DNA of 24,327 nucleotides from Bacteroidales bacterium (GTDB taxonomy: Bacteria > Bacteroidota > Bacteroidia > Bacteroidales > Bacteroidaceae), in contig SFJN01000034.1 in NCBI GenBank assembly GCA_004555055.1, positions 1 through 24,327 on the forward strand, written 5' to 3'. The notes beneath the pieces are model-generated. The model was not told the DNA's origin, ran no database searches, and saw only the letters and a program-made list of their open reading frames with translations. This document shows, piece after piece, positions 14,776 through 23,776 of this stretch (position 1 is the stretch's first letter; the number at the start of each line of letters is the position of its first letter). The position numbers were made by a program, and so were the translations under genes.

Positions 14776-16461
14776 ATGAAAGGGAAATATTTGTTCTTTG
14801 CAGGTCTTGCATGCACAGTGTTTGCGGCCTGCTCCAGCGACGAGAACGTCACCGACGGCGCTCTCGATGCCAACACCGACCAGGCGTATGTGGCCATATC
14901 GCTCAACAACGCCACAGGTGGTATGGACGGCCGTGGCACTGACGGCGGCCTCCAGTATGGTGTTGCCGATGAAAATGCGGTAAGCACTGCCGAATTCTAC
15001 TTCTACAATGCCGACGGTGCCTTCAACCAGTATGTGTCCAAGCCCCTGACATGGACCGCCAACACAGGTAATCCCGTAGGAAACGTCGAGAAGTTCTCCA
15101 ACGCCACCGTTGTCCTCCAGAATCTGGCTAAGGTGGGCAAGCCCAAGTATGTGGTTTGCGTCCTCAACGGTGCCGCCGGTGCTTATAAGGACAAGACCCT
15201 TGCCGAGCTGAAGGCCGCGCTTTCCACAAGCTACCTCAACGGTAATAATTTCATCATGACGAACTCCACCTACAACAATTCGGACGCGACCTCGCAGTAC
15301 TTCGCCACGGTGATGAACAACAACAACTTCCTCAAGGAAAAGCCTACAGAGCAGGAGCTGACCAACGACAACGCCGTGCAGATTTACGTGGAACGTCTGG
15401 CTTCGAAGGTGACCGTTAACACAACCCTTACACTCTCCGGAACCTCTAACAACGAGCTCACCATCGGCACGTACGATGTGGATGGTGAGGAAAAGGAACT
15501 CACGATCAAGGTGCTCGGATGGGGCCTCAACGCCCTGAACAAGAACGAGTATGTCGAGAAGCATGTTCCCACATGGACCACCAATCTCGGCTTTACTTGG
15601 GATGCCAAGGACCTCTACCGCAGTTACTGGGCATGCTCGCCCAACTACGGCGGCGGAACCTATCCTACGTCGTTCGCCAATGTGGTTGATGCAAGCAATT
15701 CCACAGATAAACAGACAGTTACCAATGCCGATGCCTACAGCCTCCAGTATGTAAGCTGGAATAACCTCGGAAACAGCCTCGGAAGTGCGGCCTACTGCAT
15801 GGAGAACACCAACACTGCAGATGAGCTCAAGAGCGGCAACTTCAAGGCCAAAGTCACCCACGTGCTCCTCAAGGCCCAGACGGTCGGTGGCGAGGACCTC
15901 ATCCGTTACGACGGTCGTCTCTACACCGAGCAGAACTTCCTCAACCGCATCCTCAGCCAGCTCAACATGCCCCTCTATACCCTGTCTGGCAGCGAATACA
16001 CCCAGATTGCCACTTCCGACCTTGCCGTGGTGAATACCTACGACGGTACCGTGGATATGGCACTCACTGCGGAAGCTGCTGCCAAGACCTGGTATGTAAA
16101 GAACGGTGCGGAATATACCGCTTGCGATGTAGCAACCATCAATGCCAAGTTCGATGCCCTCGAAATCAAGGCCGATTACTACAAGAACGGCATGATGTAC
16201 TATTGCGTGCCCATTGAGCACCTCCGTGGTGGAAAGGTTACTTATAATGATGACCTTAGCGTTAAGGTCGACGAAGCCGACTATGGTGTGGTCCGCAACC
16301 ATCACTATGTCCTCAGCATCAACAAGATTCAAAACCTCGGTACCGCTGTCTACAATCCCGATGAGCAGATTATTCCCGTCGTGGAATCGCCCACTTACTA
16401 TGTAGGTGCTAAGGTGAACATCCTCTCCTGGAAGGTGGTGAACCAGAGTGTAGAACTCTAA
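14776..16461 (+). CDS. Mfa1-family major fimbrial subunit lipoprotein
   Basis: This 561-residue pilin precursor has a lipoprotein signal peptide ending in VFAAC, with lipidation at Cys19. The N-terminal domain begins with AYVAISLNNATGG (38-50). A C-terminal Mfa1-like domain ends GVVRNHHYVLSINKIQNLGT and then YYVGAKVNILSWKVVNQSVE plus a final Leu, closely matching the C-terminus of P. gingivalis Mfa1-type pilins. In type V pili the lipidated precursor reaches the surface, is trimmed after an Arg, and polymerises by donor-strand exchange. Arg53 in GGMDGRGTDGG is a plausible trimming site by position, but this is inference. It is the largest pilin here and is preceded by a long leader, which fits a highly expressed structural subunit. 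The anchor gene follows after a hairpin. Confidence 0.93.
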   Translation: MKGKYLFFAGLACTVFAACSSDENVTDGALDANTDQAYVAISLNNATGGMDGRGTDGGLQYGVADENAVSTAEFYFYNADGAFNQYVSKPLTWTANTGNPVGNVEKFSNATVVLQNLAKVGKPKYVVCVLNGAAGAYKDKTLAELKAALSTSYLNGNNFIMTNSTYNNSDATSQYFATVMNNNNFLKEKPTEQELTNDNAVQIYVERLASKVTVNTTLTLSGTSNNELTIGTYDVDGEEKELTIKVLGWGLNALNKNEYVEKHVPTWTTNLGFTWDAKDLYRSYWACSPNYGGGTYPTSFANVVDASNSTDKQTVTNADAYSLQYVSWNNLGNSLGSAAYCMENTNTADELKSGNFKAKVTHVLLKAQTVGGEDLIRYDGRLYTEQNFLNRILSQLNMPLYTLSGSEYTQIATSDLAVVNTYDGTVDMALTAEAAAKTWYVKNGAEYTACDVATINAKFDALEIKADYYKNGMMYYCVPIEHLRGGKVTYNDDLSVKVDEADYGVVRNHHYVLSINKIQNLGTAVYNPDEQIIPVVESPTYYVGAKVNILSWKVVNQSVEL

Positions 16462-16492
16462 GCATCCCCGATTTCTGTCTTTCCGGACACGA

Positions 16493-16519
16493 CCGTAGGC
16501 GGACTCCTTCTGCCTGCGG
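16493..16519 (+). promoter_or_regulatory. Hairpin just after the major pilin gene
   Basis: CCGTAGGCGG (16493-16502) pairs with CTGCCTGCGG (16510-16519) using two G-T pairs and a seven-base loop. An alternative flanking pair, GACCGTA with TACGGTC, is also possible. There is no T-run. It may set an RNA 3' end or slow readthrough into the anchor gene so that the major pilin is made in excess. Confidence 0.45.
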
Positions 16520-16675
16520 TACGGTCCCGTCATTCCTTATGCCGGCAGGGTGGGAGAGTACGCCACACTTCGGTGCTCTCCCTCCTCCTGCCCTCTTACA
16601 ATCCGTCCGTCTGCCGGAGCATCTCCGTCGGCCGAGGGGCGTAAAACACGTCTATTTCTTTTTTTACAGAGTAAG

Positions 16676-17728
16676 GTGAAACATCAGTTATCAGTGCATT
16701 GTTTCAGACATCTTTCCTTCAGGTTTGCTGCCATTGCCGCCGTATGGGCTGTGGTATGGGCTGTCTTTCCGTCGTGCGACAGTTTCATCTACGACGATGA
16801 GGGCGACTGCTCCGTACACTATCGCGTCAGGTTCCGCTACGACATGAACATGAAGTACGCCGACGCTTTTGCCCACGAGGTCAGCACCGTGACGCTCTGG
16901 CTCCTCGACTCCGGGGGGAACATCGTCCATGAGCAGACCGAATCCGGCGAGGCGCTTGCTGCCGAAGACTATGCGATGGAGGTGGATGTGGAGCCCGGCA
17001 CCTACAACCTCCTTGTATGGTGCGGCACTGCCGACCGGGGTTCCTTCAGCGTGGCCCCCGCACTGAAGGGTACAGGCCTCACCTGCAGGCTCGCCACCCA
17101 TCGTGCCGCCAACGGTTCGGCGTTCATCGACACCGACATCGACCGCCTCTTCCACGGATACCTCCCCGCGCAGGTGTTCCCCGACACCGAGGGCACCCAC
17201 ATCTACACCGTCCCCCTGGTGAAGAACACGAACAGCGTGCGCGTGGTGTTGCAGCATCTTTCGGGCGAGAAGGTCGACAAGGACAAGTTCCTCTTCACCG
17301 TCACCGACGACAATGGCTATATGGATTGGGACAACTCCCTCATCCCCGATGCCGACATCACCTACTATGCCTGGCGCACCGATGCCGGCGAGGCGGTGTT
17401 CGAAGGTTCCGATGCCGGTCAGACGTCCTCTGTAGCGTTCAGTGCCGCTGTGGCCGAGTTCACCGTGGCACGTCTTGTCAAGGGCCACCAGCCACGGCTC
17501 ACCGTCACCGACATCGTCAAGGGGCGCAAGGTCTTCTCCATCCCCCTCATCGACTATGCCCTCCTTGTCAAGGGGTACTACAACCGGACCATGGACGACC
17601 AGGAATACCTCGACCGTCAGGATGAGTACAACATGACCTTCTTCCTCGATGAGGACGACCGCTGGGTCGACTCCTTCATCTATATCAATTCCTGGAAGGT
17701 GGTGCTCCAGGACAGCGACCTCGACTGA
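16676..17728 (+). CDS. FimB/Mfa2-family fimbrial anchor lipoprotein
   Basis: This 350-residue protein fits the FimB/Mfa2 (DUF1812) family, which anchors type V pili to the outer membrane and controls their length. I use the GTG at 16676, which places a positively charged N-terminus (KHQLSVHCFRHLSFRF), a hydrophobic core and a lipobox AVFPSC (Cys34) in a proper order. The ATG at 16550 would add 42 residues of non-signal sequence. The mature part has HYRVRFRYDMNMKYADAFAH and VSTVTLWLLDSGG, then MEVDVEPGTYNLLVWCGTAD, all characteristic of Mfa2-like beta-domains. The C-terminus, WVDSFIYINSWKVVLQDSDL, is also typical. It lies immediately downstream of the major pilin gene, the usual position of the anchor. 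The start codon is the least certain point. Confidence 0.87.
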   Translation: MKHQLSVHCFRHLSFRFAAIAAVWAVVWAVFPSCDSFIYDDEGDCSVHYRVRFRYDMNMKYADAFAHEVSTVTLWLLDSGGNIVHEQTESGEALAAEDYAMEVDVEPGTYNLLVWCGTADRGSFSVAPALKGTGLTCRLATHRAANGSAFIDTDIDRLFHGYLPAQVFPDTEGTHIYTVPLVKNTNSVRVVLQHLSGEKVDKDKFLFTVTDDNGYMDWDNSLIPDADITYYAWRTDAGEAVFEGSDAGQTSSVAFSAAVAEFTVARLVKGHQPRLTVTDIVKGRKVFSIPLIDYALLVKGYYNRTMDDQEYLDRQDEYNMTFFLDEDDRWVDSFIYINSWKVVLQDSDLD

Positions 17729-17811
17729 ATCTCCTCCAACTGAATCTCCTTTAATAATTATAGCCCCCCTAACCCTTAAGGTGCGTTTGCGCACCGTCAG
17801 CACGATTTTCC

Positions 17812-18948
17812 ATGACTTTTTTCGGAAAACACCGCCCCCTTGTCGCCTTCGCCGTGTGGCTCCTCGTTGCCATGCTGGCGCTGTCGTCGTGCATTATGGA
17901 CGACGGCTCGGGCGATGTGGCACCCGACACCGATGCCAGGGTGCAGGTGGGGCTGCACATCTCGCTCGGCACACCGGCGGGAGCGGCAAAGGTGCCGGCG
18001 GGCAACTATGACGATGCCACCGCCACCGCCTACGAGAACTTCATCGACATCGAGAACGGCGGATACCGTGTCCTCTTCTTCGATATGGACAACCGCTACC
18101 TCGCCACCTTCGAGCCGCAGAAGTTCACCGCCCTCGGCTCCGACCGCCTTACCTCCAAAACCTACGAGGTGACGGGTAAGGTCGATGCCGATATGCCGTC
18201 AAACTTCAAGGTGGTGGTCCTTGCCAACTGGCCGTCTTATCCCCAGAACCTTGTCCGCGGTGTCACCACCGTGGCCGACATCTGCAGCGCCGACAACGCC
18301 CGCTTCAGTTACCATAGCATCTACCAGCTGTCGCCCTCCGAACTCATCCCTATGTATGGCATCAAGGAGTGTAAGAATGTCACCCTGCGCGACAAGATTA
18401 TCGTACCCCTCGGCACCGTCCATCTCCTGCGCGCCATGGCCAAGGTGGAGGTGCTGGGCACCGAAGGTCCCTGGACCATCGAAGAGGTGAAACTCCACAA
18501 CTACAACGGCTTCGGATATTGCGCTCCTGCCGACGTCTTCAACGAGGCCGACTATGTACGTTACGACTATGCCCTCGACTTCAACACGAACATCCACATC
18601 CCCACGGGGGCCTTCATGCAGTCGGCACTCTCGCTTGGGGAGGTGGCATCCGGGCATTTTGTCATCTACGTTCCCGAATACCAGAATACCCTCAACGGCA
18701 TTGGCATCGGCAACAAGGCCACCCTCGGCATACGCTTCAAGGAACGCACCGACAAGGAGTATGCCGTAGACTTCAAATACTATCAAAGCCCCTCGGCCGA
18801 TGTAGCTCAAGGCACGCCCTTCGACATCCGCCGCAACTACGACTACCGTTTCGTTGTCAACAAACTCGAAGAGGAGGCGGAACTGAATCTCAACGTCGAT
18901 GTCCTGCCTTACAACCAGTACGACCTCTATCCCGAGTTCGGACAGTGA
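17812..18948 (+). CDS. Minor fimbrillin-like lipoprotein
   Basis: This 378-residue protein has a lipoprotein signal peptide ending in ALSSC (Cys27), so it is probably lipidated and sent to the cell surface like other Mfa-type subunits. Fimbrillin-like features include GGYRVLFFDMDNRYLATFEP (about 83-102), a repeated beta-strand pattern, LLRAMAKVEVLGTEGPWTIE (about 206-225) and a C-terminus DIRRNYDYRFVVNKL followed by LNLNVDVLPYNQYDL and YPEFGQ. That form of ending is common among accessory fimbrillins of the FimA/Mfa superfamily. It sits between the anchor gene and the tip-type gene, so an accessory or tip-proximal pilin is likely. I cannot assign it to Mfa3 or Mfa4 by name. The gap before it contains a 12-base direct repeat around the previous stop codon. 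Confidence 0.8.
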   Translation: MTFFGKHRPLVAFAVWLLVAMLALSSCIMDDGSGDVAPDTDARVQVGLHISLGTPAGAAKVPAGNYDDATATAYENFIDIENGGYRVLFFDMDNRYLATFEPQKFTALGSDRLTSKTYEVTGKVDADMPSNFKVVVLANWPSYPQNLVRGVTTVADICSADNARFSYHSIYQLSPSELIPMYGIKECKNVTLRDKIIVPLGTVHLLRAMAKVEVLGTEGPWTIEEVKLHNYNGFGYCAPADVFNEADYVRYDYALDFNTNIHIPTGAFMQSALSLGEVASGHFVIYVPEYQNTLNGIGIGNKATLGIRFKERTDKEYAVDFKYYQSPSADVAQGTPFDIRRNYDYRFVVNKLEEEAELNLNVDVLPYNQYDLYPEFGQ

Positions 18949-18995
18949 CGCGCGGTGGCGGACTTTCTTCCGCTTCCCTGCTTTCCCCTTTTCAT

Positions 18996-19180
18996 TATAG
19001 AAAGTCCTTATATATAGCCTTCTCCGCGTCATCCGTGGACATCCGCGATAGTCCGTGTGAACATATAATTCTCCGCGTCGTCCGTGGTCATCCTTGATAG
19101 CCCGTGTGAACATAAAATTCTCCGTGTCATCCGTGGTCACCCGCGATAGTCCGTGTGATAATATATATAGAAAAGTCCTT
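18996..19180 (+). repeat. Three 49-bp repeats bracketed by 14-15 bp direct repeats
   Basis: Three head-to-tail units begin CTCCGCGTC or CTCCGTGTC at 19022, 19071 and 19120, a period of exactly 49. Each contains CGTGGAC-like and GTCCGTG-like arms separated by ten bases, followed by TGAACATATAATT or a similar AT-rich spacer. The array is bracketed by TATAGAAAGTCCTT (18996-19009) and TATAGAAAAGTCCTT (19166-19180). It lies within the pilus operon, between the minor fimbrillin gene and the tip-type gene, 16 bases before the start codon of the latter. Confidence 0.85.
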
Positions 19181-19196
19181 GAACGCCCCTATAGAC

Positions 19197-22062
19197 ATGA
19201 AACACATCACGACATCCCTTTGCCTCGTTTTGCTGGCGCTCCTTTCCGCGCTGGCAGTGTCGTGTATAACCGAAGATATTGTTGATGACGTCACCGTTGG
19301 CGAAGGTCAGTGCACCGTCACCCTCGGCGTCACCTACACCCCTCCTGTTGCCGCCTCGCTCCAGAGTTCGCGCAGCGTCAAGGGCGATGCCATCCGCACC
19401 ATCCACAACATCTTTGTCGTATGGTACAAGCCCGACGGCACCTATGCCGGCAGCCGCTATTTCACGGCTGGAGGTTCCGATATCACCGTCACCGACCAGG
19501 ACCGCGGCACCGACGGAGAGACCGTCACGCAGCACGCCGAGCTCAAGTGCAACATCCCCTACGGCACCTACCGCATATATGCTGCCGTGAACATGGGCGA
19601 TATGACGCAGCGCGCCGACATCCGCATGGAGCGCGACTTCAAGGCCATACAGCTGACGTGGAACCCCAATGATGTGGCGGCAAACTGCCAGATGTCGGGA
19701 TATTTCGCCACATCCTCCGATACCCAGTATGCCTATGGCGATGCCCCCGACGTTCACCATCAACCGCAACAACATGGCCCTGCATGCCTGGGTGCGCCGT
19801 GCAGCATCGAAGGTGACGGTGGCTTTCGACGCCCAGAATCTCAACGAGAACATCTATATCTATATTGAAAAGGCGCAGCTGAAGGACATTCCGGCATCCT
19901 GTCCGCTGGTCAACCCCAATACGCCCATGACCCCCGAGGCCCTCATTGCCGATGGCGATACCATCGACTACCGCCGTGGCACAGGAGGCTCCGGGCAGGA
20001 CGGTGACTACCGAGGATGGCTCCGGCTCTCGAAGGGTACCGGGTCAAACTATTATGGCAACCATGCCAACGATGCCCCCTCGCTCTTCTTTTACGAGAAT
20101 ATGCAGGGTATGGGTGTTGACAAGCACGTTTACAAGAATTTCGAAAGCAAGGACAACAAGCCTTATGGCACTTATCTGGAGGTGACGGGATATTATGTCA
20201 ACAACGGTCCCACACCTTCGAGTGGTAGGATTATCTACCGGTGCATGCTCGGCAGGAATATGACCGACGACTTCAATGCCGAACGCAATGCCCACTACAA
20301 GGTGACGCTGAAATTCAAGAACGATGCCAACGACCCTGACTGGCATATTGTTTACGAAAACAAGCCGCAGGACCTCGAGGTGCAGATTCCTACACCCATG
20401 TATATTTCCTATTTGCCGAACCAGGTGCTGGACATCCCCATTTCCATAAACTACAACACAGACCTCAGCGTCACCGTCACCAAAGTCACAGCGCAGATTG
20501 TCACCAACCATTGGGGCTACGATGACCACAAATACAACGGTGTGATGCCGGATCCAAAATACGGCTTTCTCTCCCTTCAACTGAACAATGTGACATCGTC
20601 GACGGCATACCTTGGTGCGAAGGATTTCACCTCCTTTACCCAGAACAGCGATGGCGTCAGCCTTACCGTCCCCGTCTACACCCGTCCGCTCACCATCGAG
20701 AAGAGTTTTTCGGGTGCAAACATCTGGGTGGGCCGCCAGCGTTATGCCCAGGTGATGGTCACCGCCACCTTCTCCGATGGTTCTACGCGGAGCAAGACGG
20801 TCGACGTCATCCAGGTGCGCCGTCTCATCAACCCCACGGGAGTATGGCGTAGCGGTTCGTCGCAGAAACCCTTCCGCGTGACGCTCCAGGAAACCCACTC
20901 CGACGCCTTCTTCCCGAAGGACTATGCCGACCTTGTCTCCGAAGGTCCTTGGAAAGCCACCATCGTCAAGGGCAGCGACTGGGTGCAGATCAAGAGCCGC
21001 GACTCGCAGACGTGGGGCAACACCGACGTGGTGGGAGGTACAGGTTCTGTCGTCGACTTCGACTACCGGCCGGGTTCCACAACCGACACACCGAGGTTCG
21101 GACTCATCAAGGTCACCTACCACAACAACACCTGTGTCCACATGATTCTCGTCAGCCAGGGCATGGGCACCGTCGCCATCGCCGGCAACAAATGGCACAT
21201 GTCGAACGTCAAATATGCCGGTGTCGACGAGGCGACACCCCTCTTCGAAGGCTCCATGTTCAAGTTCGGCACCTCCAGCGTGGCCTATAAGTCGTTGAAC
21301 AACTTGAAGGCGGGATACGGATTCCCCACCCACGCCACGGAAGCCTCCGATGCCAACCTTGACCGCAAATACGAATGCTACGACCTTGATGGCGGAACCT
21401 GTGAAAAAACGTTCCGCGAAGTGGGGATTGACGTCGATGGCTTCAACAGCATTACCATGACAGAGAACGGTGCGTACCGTGTGGCGAGCTTCGAAGACTG
21501 GGAAACGCTCACCGATGCCGCGGCCTTCGACCGCTACTACGGCATCCTCTATGGCGATGAGTGCGACCATACCGTCACCTCCACCGACGCGGCAGCATAT
21601 ACCTATGACGGCGACGAGAAAGGCATGCTCGGATGCTTCGTCTACGAAAAGAGCAGTGGCAACCACCTTTTCTTCCCTATGGGAAACACCGGAAACGGAC
21701 GCCGTCAATACTACGACTGTTTCAATGACGCTTCTTACGGACAGGCGGTTCACACCTTCTGGGGCGACCTGAAATATGCTGACCGTACGCAGGAGATGCA
21801 CCCTAACCATGCCAAACTGGTTCCCTGCTATTACAACCTTTGGGAATCGCCCGGAGCCGTATACTGGTATGGGACGCGGCACTCCCTGATCAGTGGCACT
21901 CCGGCGGCAAATTCAAGCGACTGGCGCTATGGTTTCGACATCAACTTCATGACCTATGGTTTCACGTCCTACACCACGAACCATGTCTATGAAAGCCGTA
22001 CCTTAGGAGGGAAGACGGTTTCGAATTCCGATGCCTGCTTCCTCCGCAGAATCACCAACTGA
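19197..22062 (+). pseudogene. Large DUF4906-like fimbrial tip protein gene, interrupted by a one-base frameshift
   Basis: The first part (19197-19748) starts with a lipoprotein signal ending in ALAVSC (Cys23) and reads to DTQYAYGDAP. The frame then changes inside CCCCC (19744-19748). With four C residues it would continue directly as TFTINRNNMALHAWVRRAAS and read to 22062, giving about 954 residues. The downstream frame alone has no signal peptide. After the shift, a BACON-like beta domain (about 582-660, WKATIVKGSDWVQI to MILVSQGMG) is followed by a C-terminal region (about 665-954) with NGAYRVASFEDWETLTDAAA and FPMGNTGNGRRQYY, resembling the FISUMP-type domains of Bacteroidales tip proteins. 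The likely role is pilus tip or adhesin. The frameshift may be a sequencing error, a mutation, slippage-based phase variation or recoding. Family naming is by resemblance. Confidence 0.8.
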
Positions 22063-22071
22063 TACCGGACT

Positions 22072-22971
22072 ATGAAAAGGAAGTGGAAAAGGTTTTCCGC
22101 CCGGCTGCTGCTTGCAGTGCTGCTGGCGGTGCTCGGCTCCCCCGGCATTTCCGCCCAGGAACTTCCCCTCCCCGCCGTGCCCGACACCTTGGTGCGGCCG
22201 CAGGAGCGTGCGGCGTACATCATGAGTCATTTCTGGGACGCCTTCGATTTTTCCGACACCCTCCGGAGCTGTAGCCGTCCGTTTATGGAGCAGCAGCTCG
22301 TCAACTTCCTCTCGTTGCTCCCCCATGCCGTCTCCGATGCCGCTGCCTGCGCCTTCGACAGCCTCTATGCCCGTGCCTCCGCCGCCCCCTGTGCCCTGAC
22401 GCTGACCGACGATTTGCTGCGCATCTATCTCGACGGTGAAGGTTCGCCGGTACGTTCCGAGGCCGGTTACGCCATGGCCCTCCGTGCCCATCTGCGCTAC
22501 CTATGCGCCCAGGGATTCGACACCACGACCGTTTCCTCCCGTCTGCGCGAAGTCACCGGCAATGCAGTAGGTACCCAGGCACCCGACTTTGCCTTCCGTA
22601 CGGCCGACGGCGCATTGCAGCGTCTCCACGGTCTGCAGGCTCCCAGGCTCCTCCTCTTCTTCTTCAGTGCCGACTGCGACCATTGCCGGCAGCAACTCGA
22701 AGCCCTCCGTGCTTCCGAACCCCTTGGCCGGGCGGTCAGTGAAGGGGCATTGCAGGTGTTGGCGGTCTGTCTCAACGATGAGGCGGAGTTGCAGCAGCAG
22801 GCACGCGATATGCTCCCCCCGTCGTGGATGGCGGCGTTCCCCCTTCCCCGGTTTTTCGAAAACCCCGGCTACAGCTTCCGCCATCTGCCCCTTGTGCTCC
22901 TCCTCGACGAGGCAAAGCGGGTGGTGGGCCGTAACCCTGCTATAACCGACATTGCATGTATGCTGCCCTGA
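22072..22971 (+). CDS. Secreted thioredoxin-like protein with DUF5106 domain
   Basis: This 299-residue protein starts with a basic signal peptide (MKRKWKRFSARLLLAVLLAV, cleavage near ISAQ-E). The N-terminal half (about 30-155) contains AAYIMSHFWDAFDFSDTLRS, typical of DUF5106 domains that precede thioredoxin folds in Bacteroidetes. The C-terminal half (about 165-299) is thioredoxin-like: NAVGTQAPDFAFRTADGALQ, then LLLFFFSADCDHC with the CxxC active site CDHC (about 202-205), and a cis-Pro region at HLPLVLLLDEAKRVV. It is probably a periplasmic disulfide oxidoreductase or a redox-linked peroxidase-like protein. It begins 9 bases after the tip-type gene and is the last gene of the operon. A link to pilin maturation is inferred; mature pilins here have few Cys residues, so the substrate may be something else. 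Confidence 0.82.
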   Translation: MKRKWKRFSARLLLAVLLAVLGSPGISAQELPLPAVPDTLVRPQERAAYIMSHFWDAFDFSDTLRSCSRPFMEQQLVNFLSLLPHAVSDAAACAFDSLYARASAAPCALTLTDDLLRIYLDGEGSPVRSEAGYAMALRAHLRYLCAQGFDTTTVSSRLREVTGNAVGTQAPDFAFRTADGALQRLHGLQAPRLLLFFFSADCDHCRQQLEALRASEPLGRAVSEGALQVLAVCLNDEAELQQQARDMLPPSWMAAFPLPRFFENPGYSFRHLPLVLLLDEAKRVVGRNPAITDIACMLP

Positions 22972-23225
22972 GTTTGGGCCGCATGCTGCATCCCCCAGTT
23001 TTCCACAACCGTGAGCTTTGTTATCGAGTTGGTCAGACCTGTGGAAAATAACTTTGATGAAACCGACGTGGGCTTCTGCGGGCTTTGGTGCTGGATGTGA
23101 ATCTCCAAGTGCCATTGCCCGCTTTCTTTGTGCTTTGGGGGAGGGGAATCTCTCCTGAAGAAACGTTGGATTCGGCTTGTTGTGAGGGACGACAGCAGGA
23201 TGGCTGTTTCGGACAGCAAGAAATT

Positions 23226-23265
23226 GCCCACTGATTGTCGGCATTACTGCTGAAAATCAGTGGGC
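23226..23265. repeat. Perfect 11-bp hairpin
   Basis: GCCCACTGATT (23226-23236) and AATCAGTGGGC (23255-23265) are exact complements separated by 18 bases. No T-run follows on either strand. It could mark an RNA 3' end or a decayed mobile-element terminus. Confidence 0.6.
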
Positions 23266-23394
23266 TTGTCCCATCCCATGATAGAATCATTTGCTGACAT
23301 TCCATGGGAAGGTGTAGGTTGCATCTTTTATTTTGACGTAAGGTAGGTTCTATCAATTAGTTTGTGATGTGTTCGCGGCTAGCGTGCCGTAGGT

Positions 23395-23448
23395 TTTTGG
23401 TCTTCATGAGGGAGCGTAGCGGGCTACGTGACCGAATGAAAACCAAAA
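23395..23448. repeat. Nested 54-base hairpin
   Basis: TTTTGGTCTTCAT (23395-23407) pairs with ATGAAAACCAAAA (23436-23448) with one mismatch. Inside, CGTAG (23415-23419) and CTACG (23424-23428) form a hairpin with loop CGGG. As RNA it would form one long stem with an internal loop; it may be a terminator-like, REP-like or small-RNA structure. Confidence 0.6.
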
Positions 23449-23544
23449 GATATGGTGCGAGAGGCGTGGAGGCATCCAAGTAAAACATGAACACTGACTT
23501 CCCTTGAAAACTAATTTATACAAATTTCGCAAGTTATATATTTT

Positions 23545-23740
23545 CACACGGACAATCGCGGATGTCCACGGACGGCGCGGAGGATTATATCATCACACGG
23601 ACAATCGCGGATGCCCACGGACGTCGCGGAGGATTATATCATCACACGGACAATCGCGGATGCCCACGGACGGCGCGGAGGATTATATCATCACACGGAC
23701 AATCACGGATGCCCACGGACGACACGGAGGATCATATTAT
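23545..23740 (-). repeat. Four-unit 49-bp tandem array (reverse orientation)
   Basis: CACACGGACAATC(G/A)CGG recurs at 23545, 23594, 23643 and 23692, an exact 49-base period, with GGAGGATTATATCAT-type spacers. It is the reverse complement of the family at 6326 and 19021. The copies are more alike than in the other arrays, suggesting recent amplification. The units are repeated as a whole, with no unique spacers, so this is not a CRISPR. Confidence 0.88.
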
Positions 23741-23776
23741 ACAATTTTCGCATGCCCACATGGGTTTCTCGAGAAC

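Larger units (their letters stand above)
22972..23520. other. Gene-free region after the pilus operon
   Basis: No intact gene is supported. It contains a perfect 11-bp hairpin (23226-23265) and a long imperfect hairpin (23395-23448). The open frames here are short, overlap in several phases and resemble no family I know; a decayed gene remains possible. Confidence 0.5.

Noticed and set aside
17724..17750. A 12-base direct repeat (ACTGAATCTCCT) around the anchor gene stop codon
   Set aside because: It is a small local duplication with a 15-base period; it repeats the stop codon but has no evident consequence.
22501..23244. A 247-residue minus-strand frame covering the end of the thioredoxin-like gene and the region beyond
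   Set aside because: About two thirds of it is the antisense shadow of the thioredoxin-like gene, and the rest shows no recognisable protein features.
23545..23740. A possible CRISPR array
   Set aside because: The units have a regular 49-base period, but the whole unit is repeated with no unique spacers, and there are no cas genes nearby.
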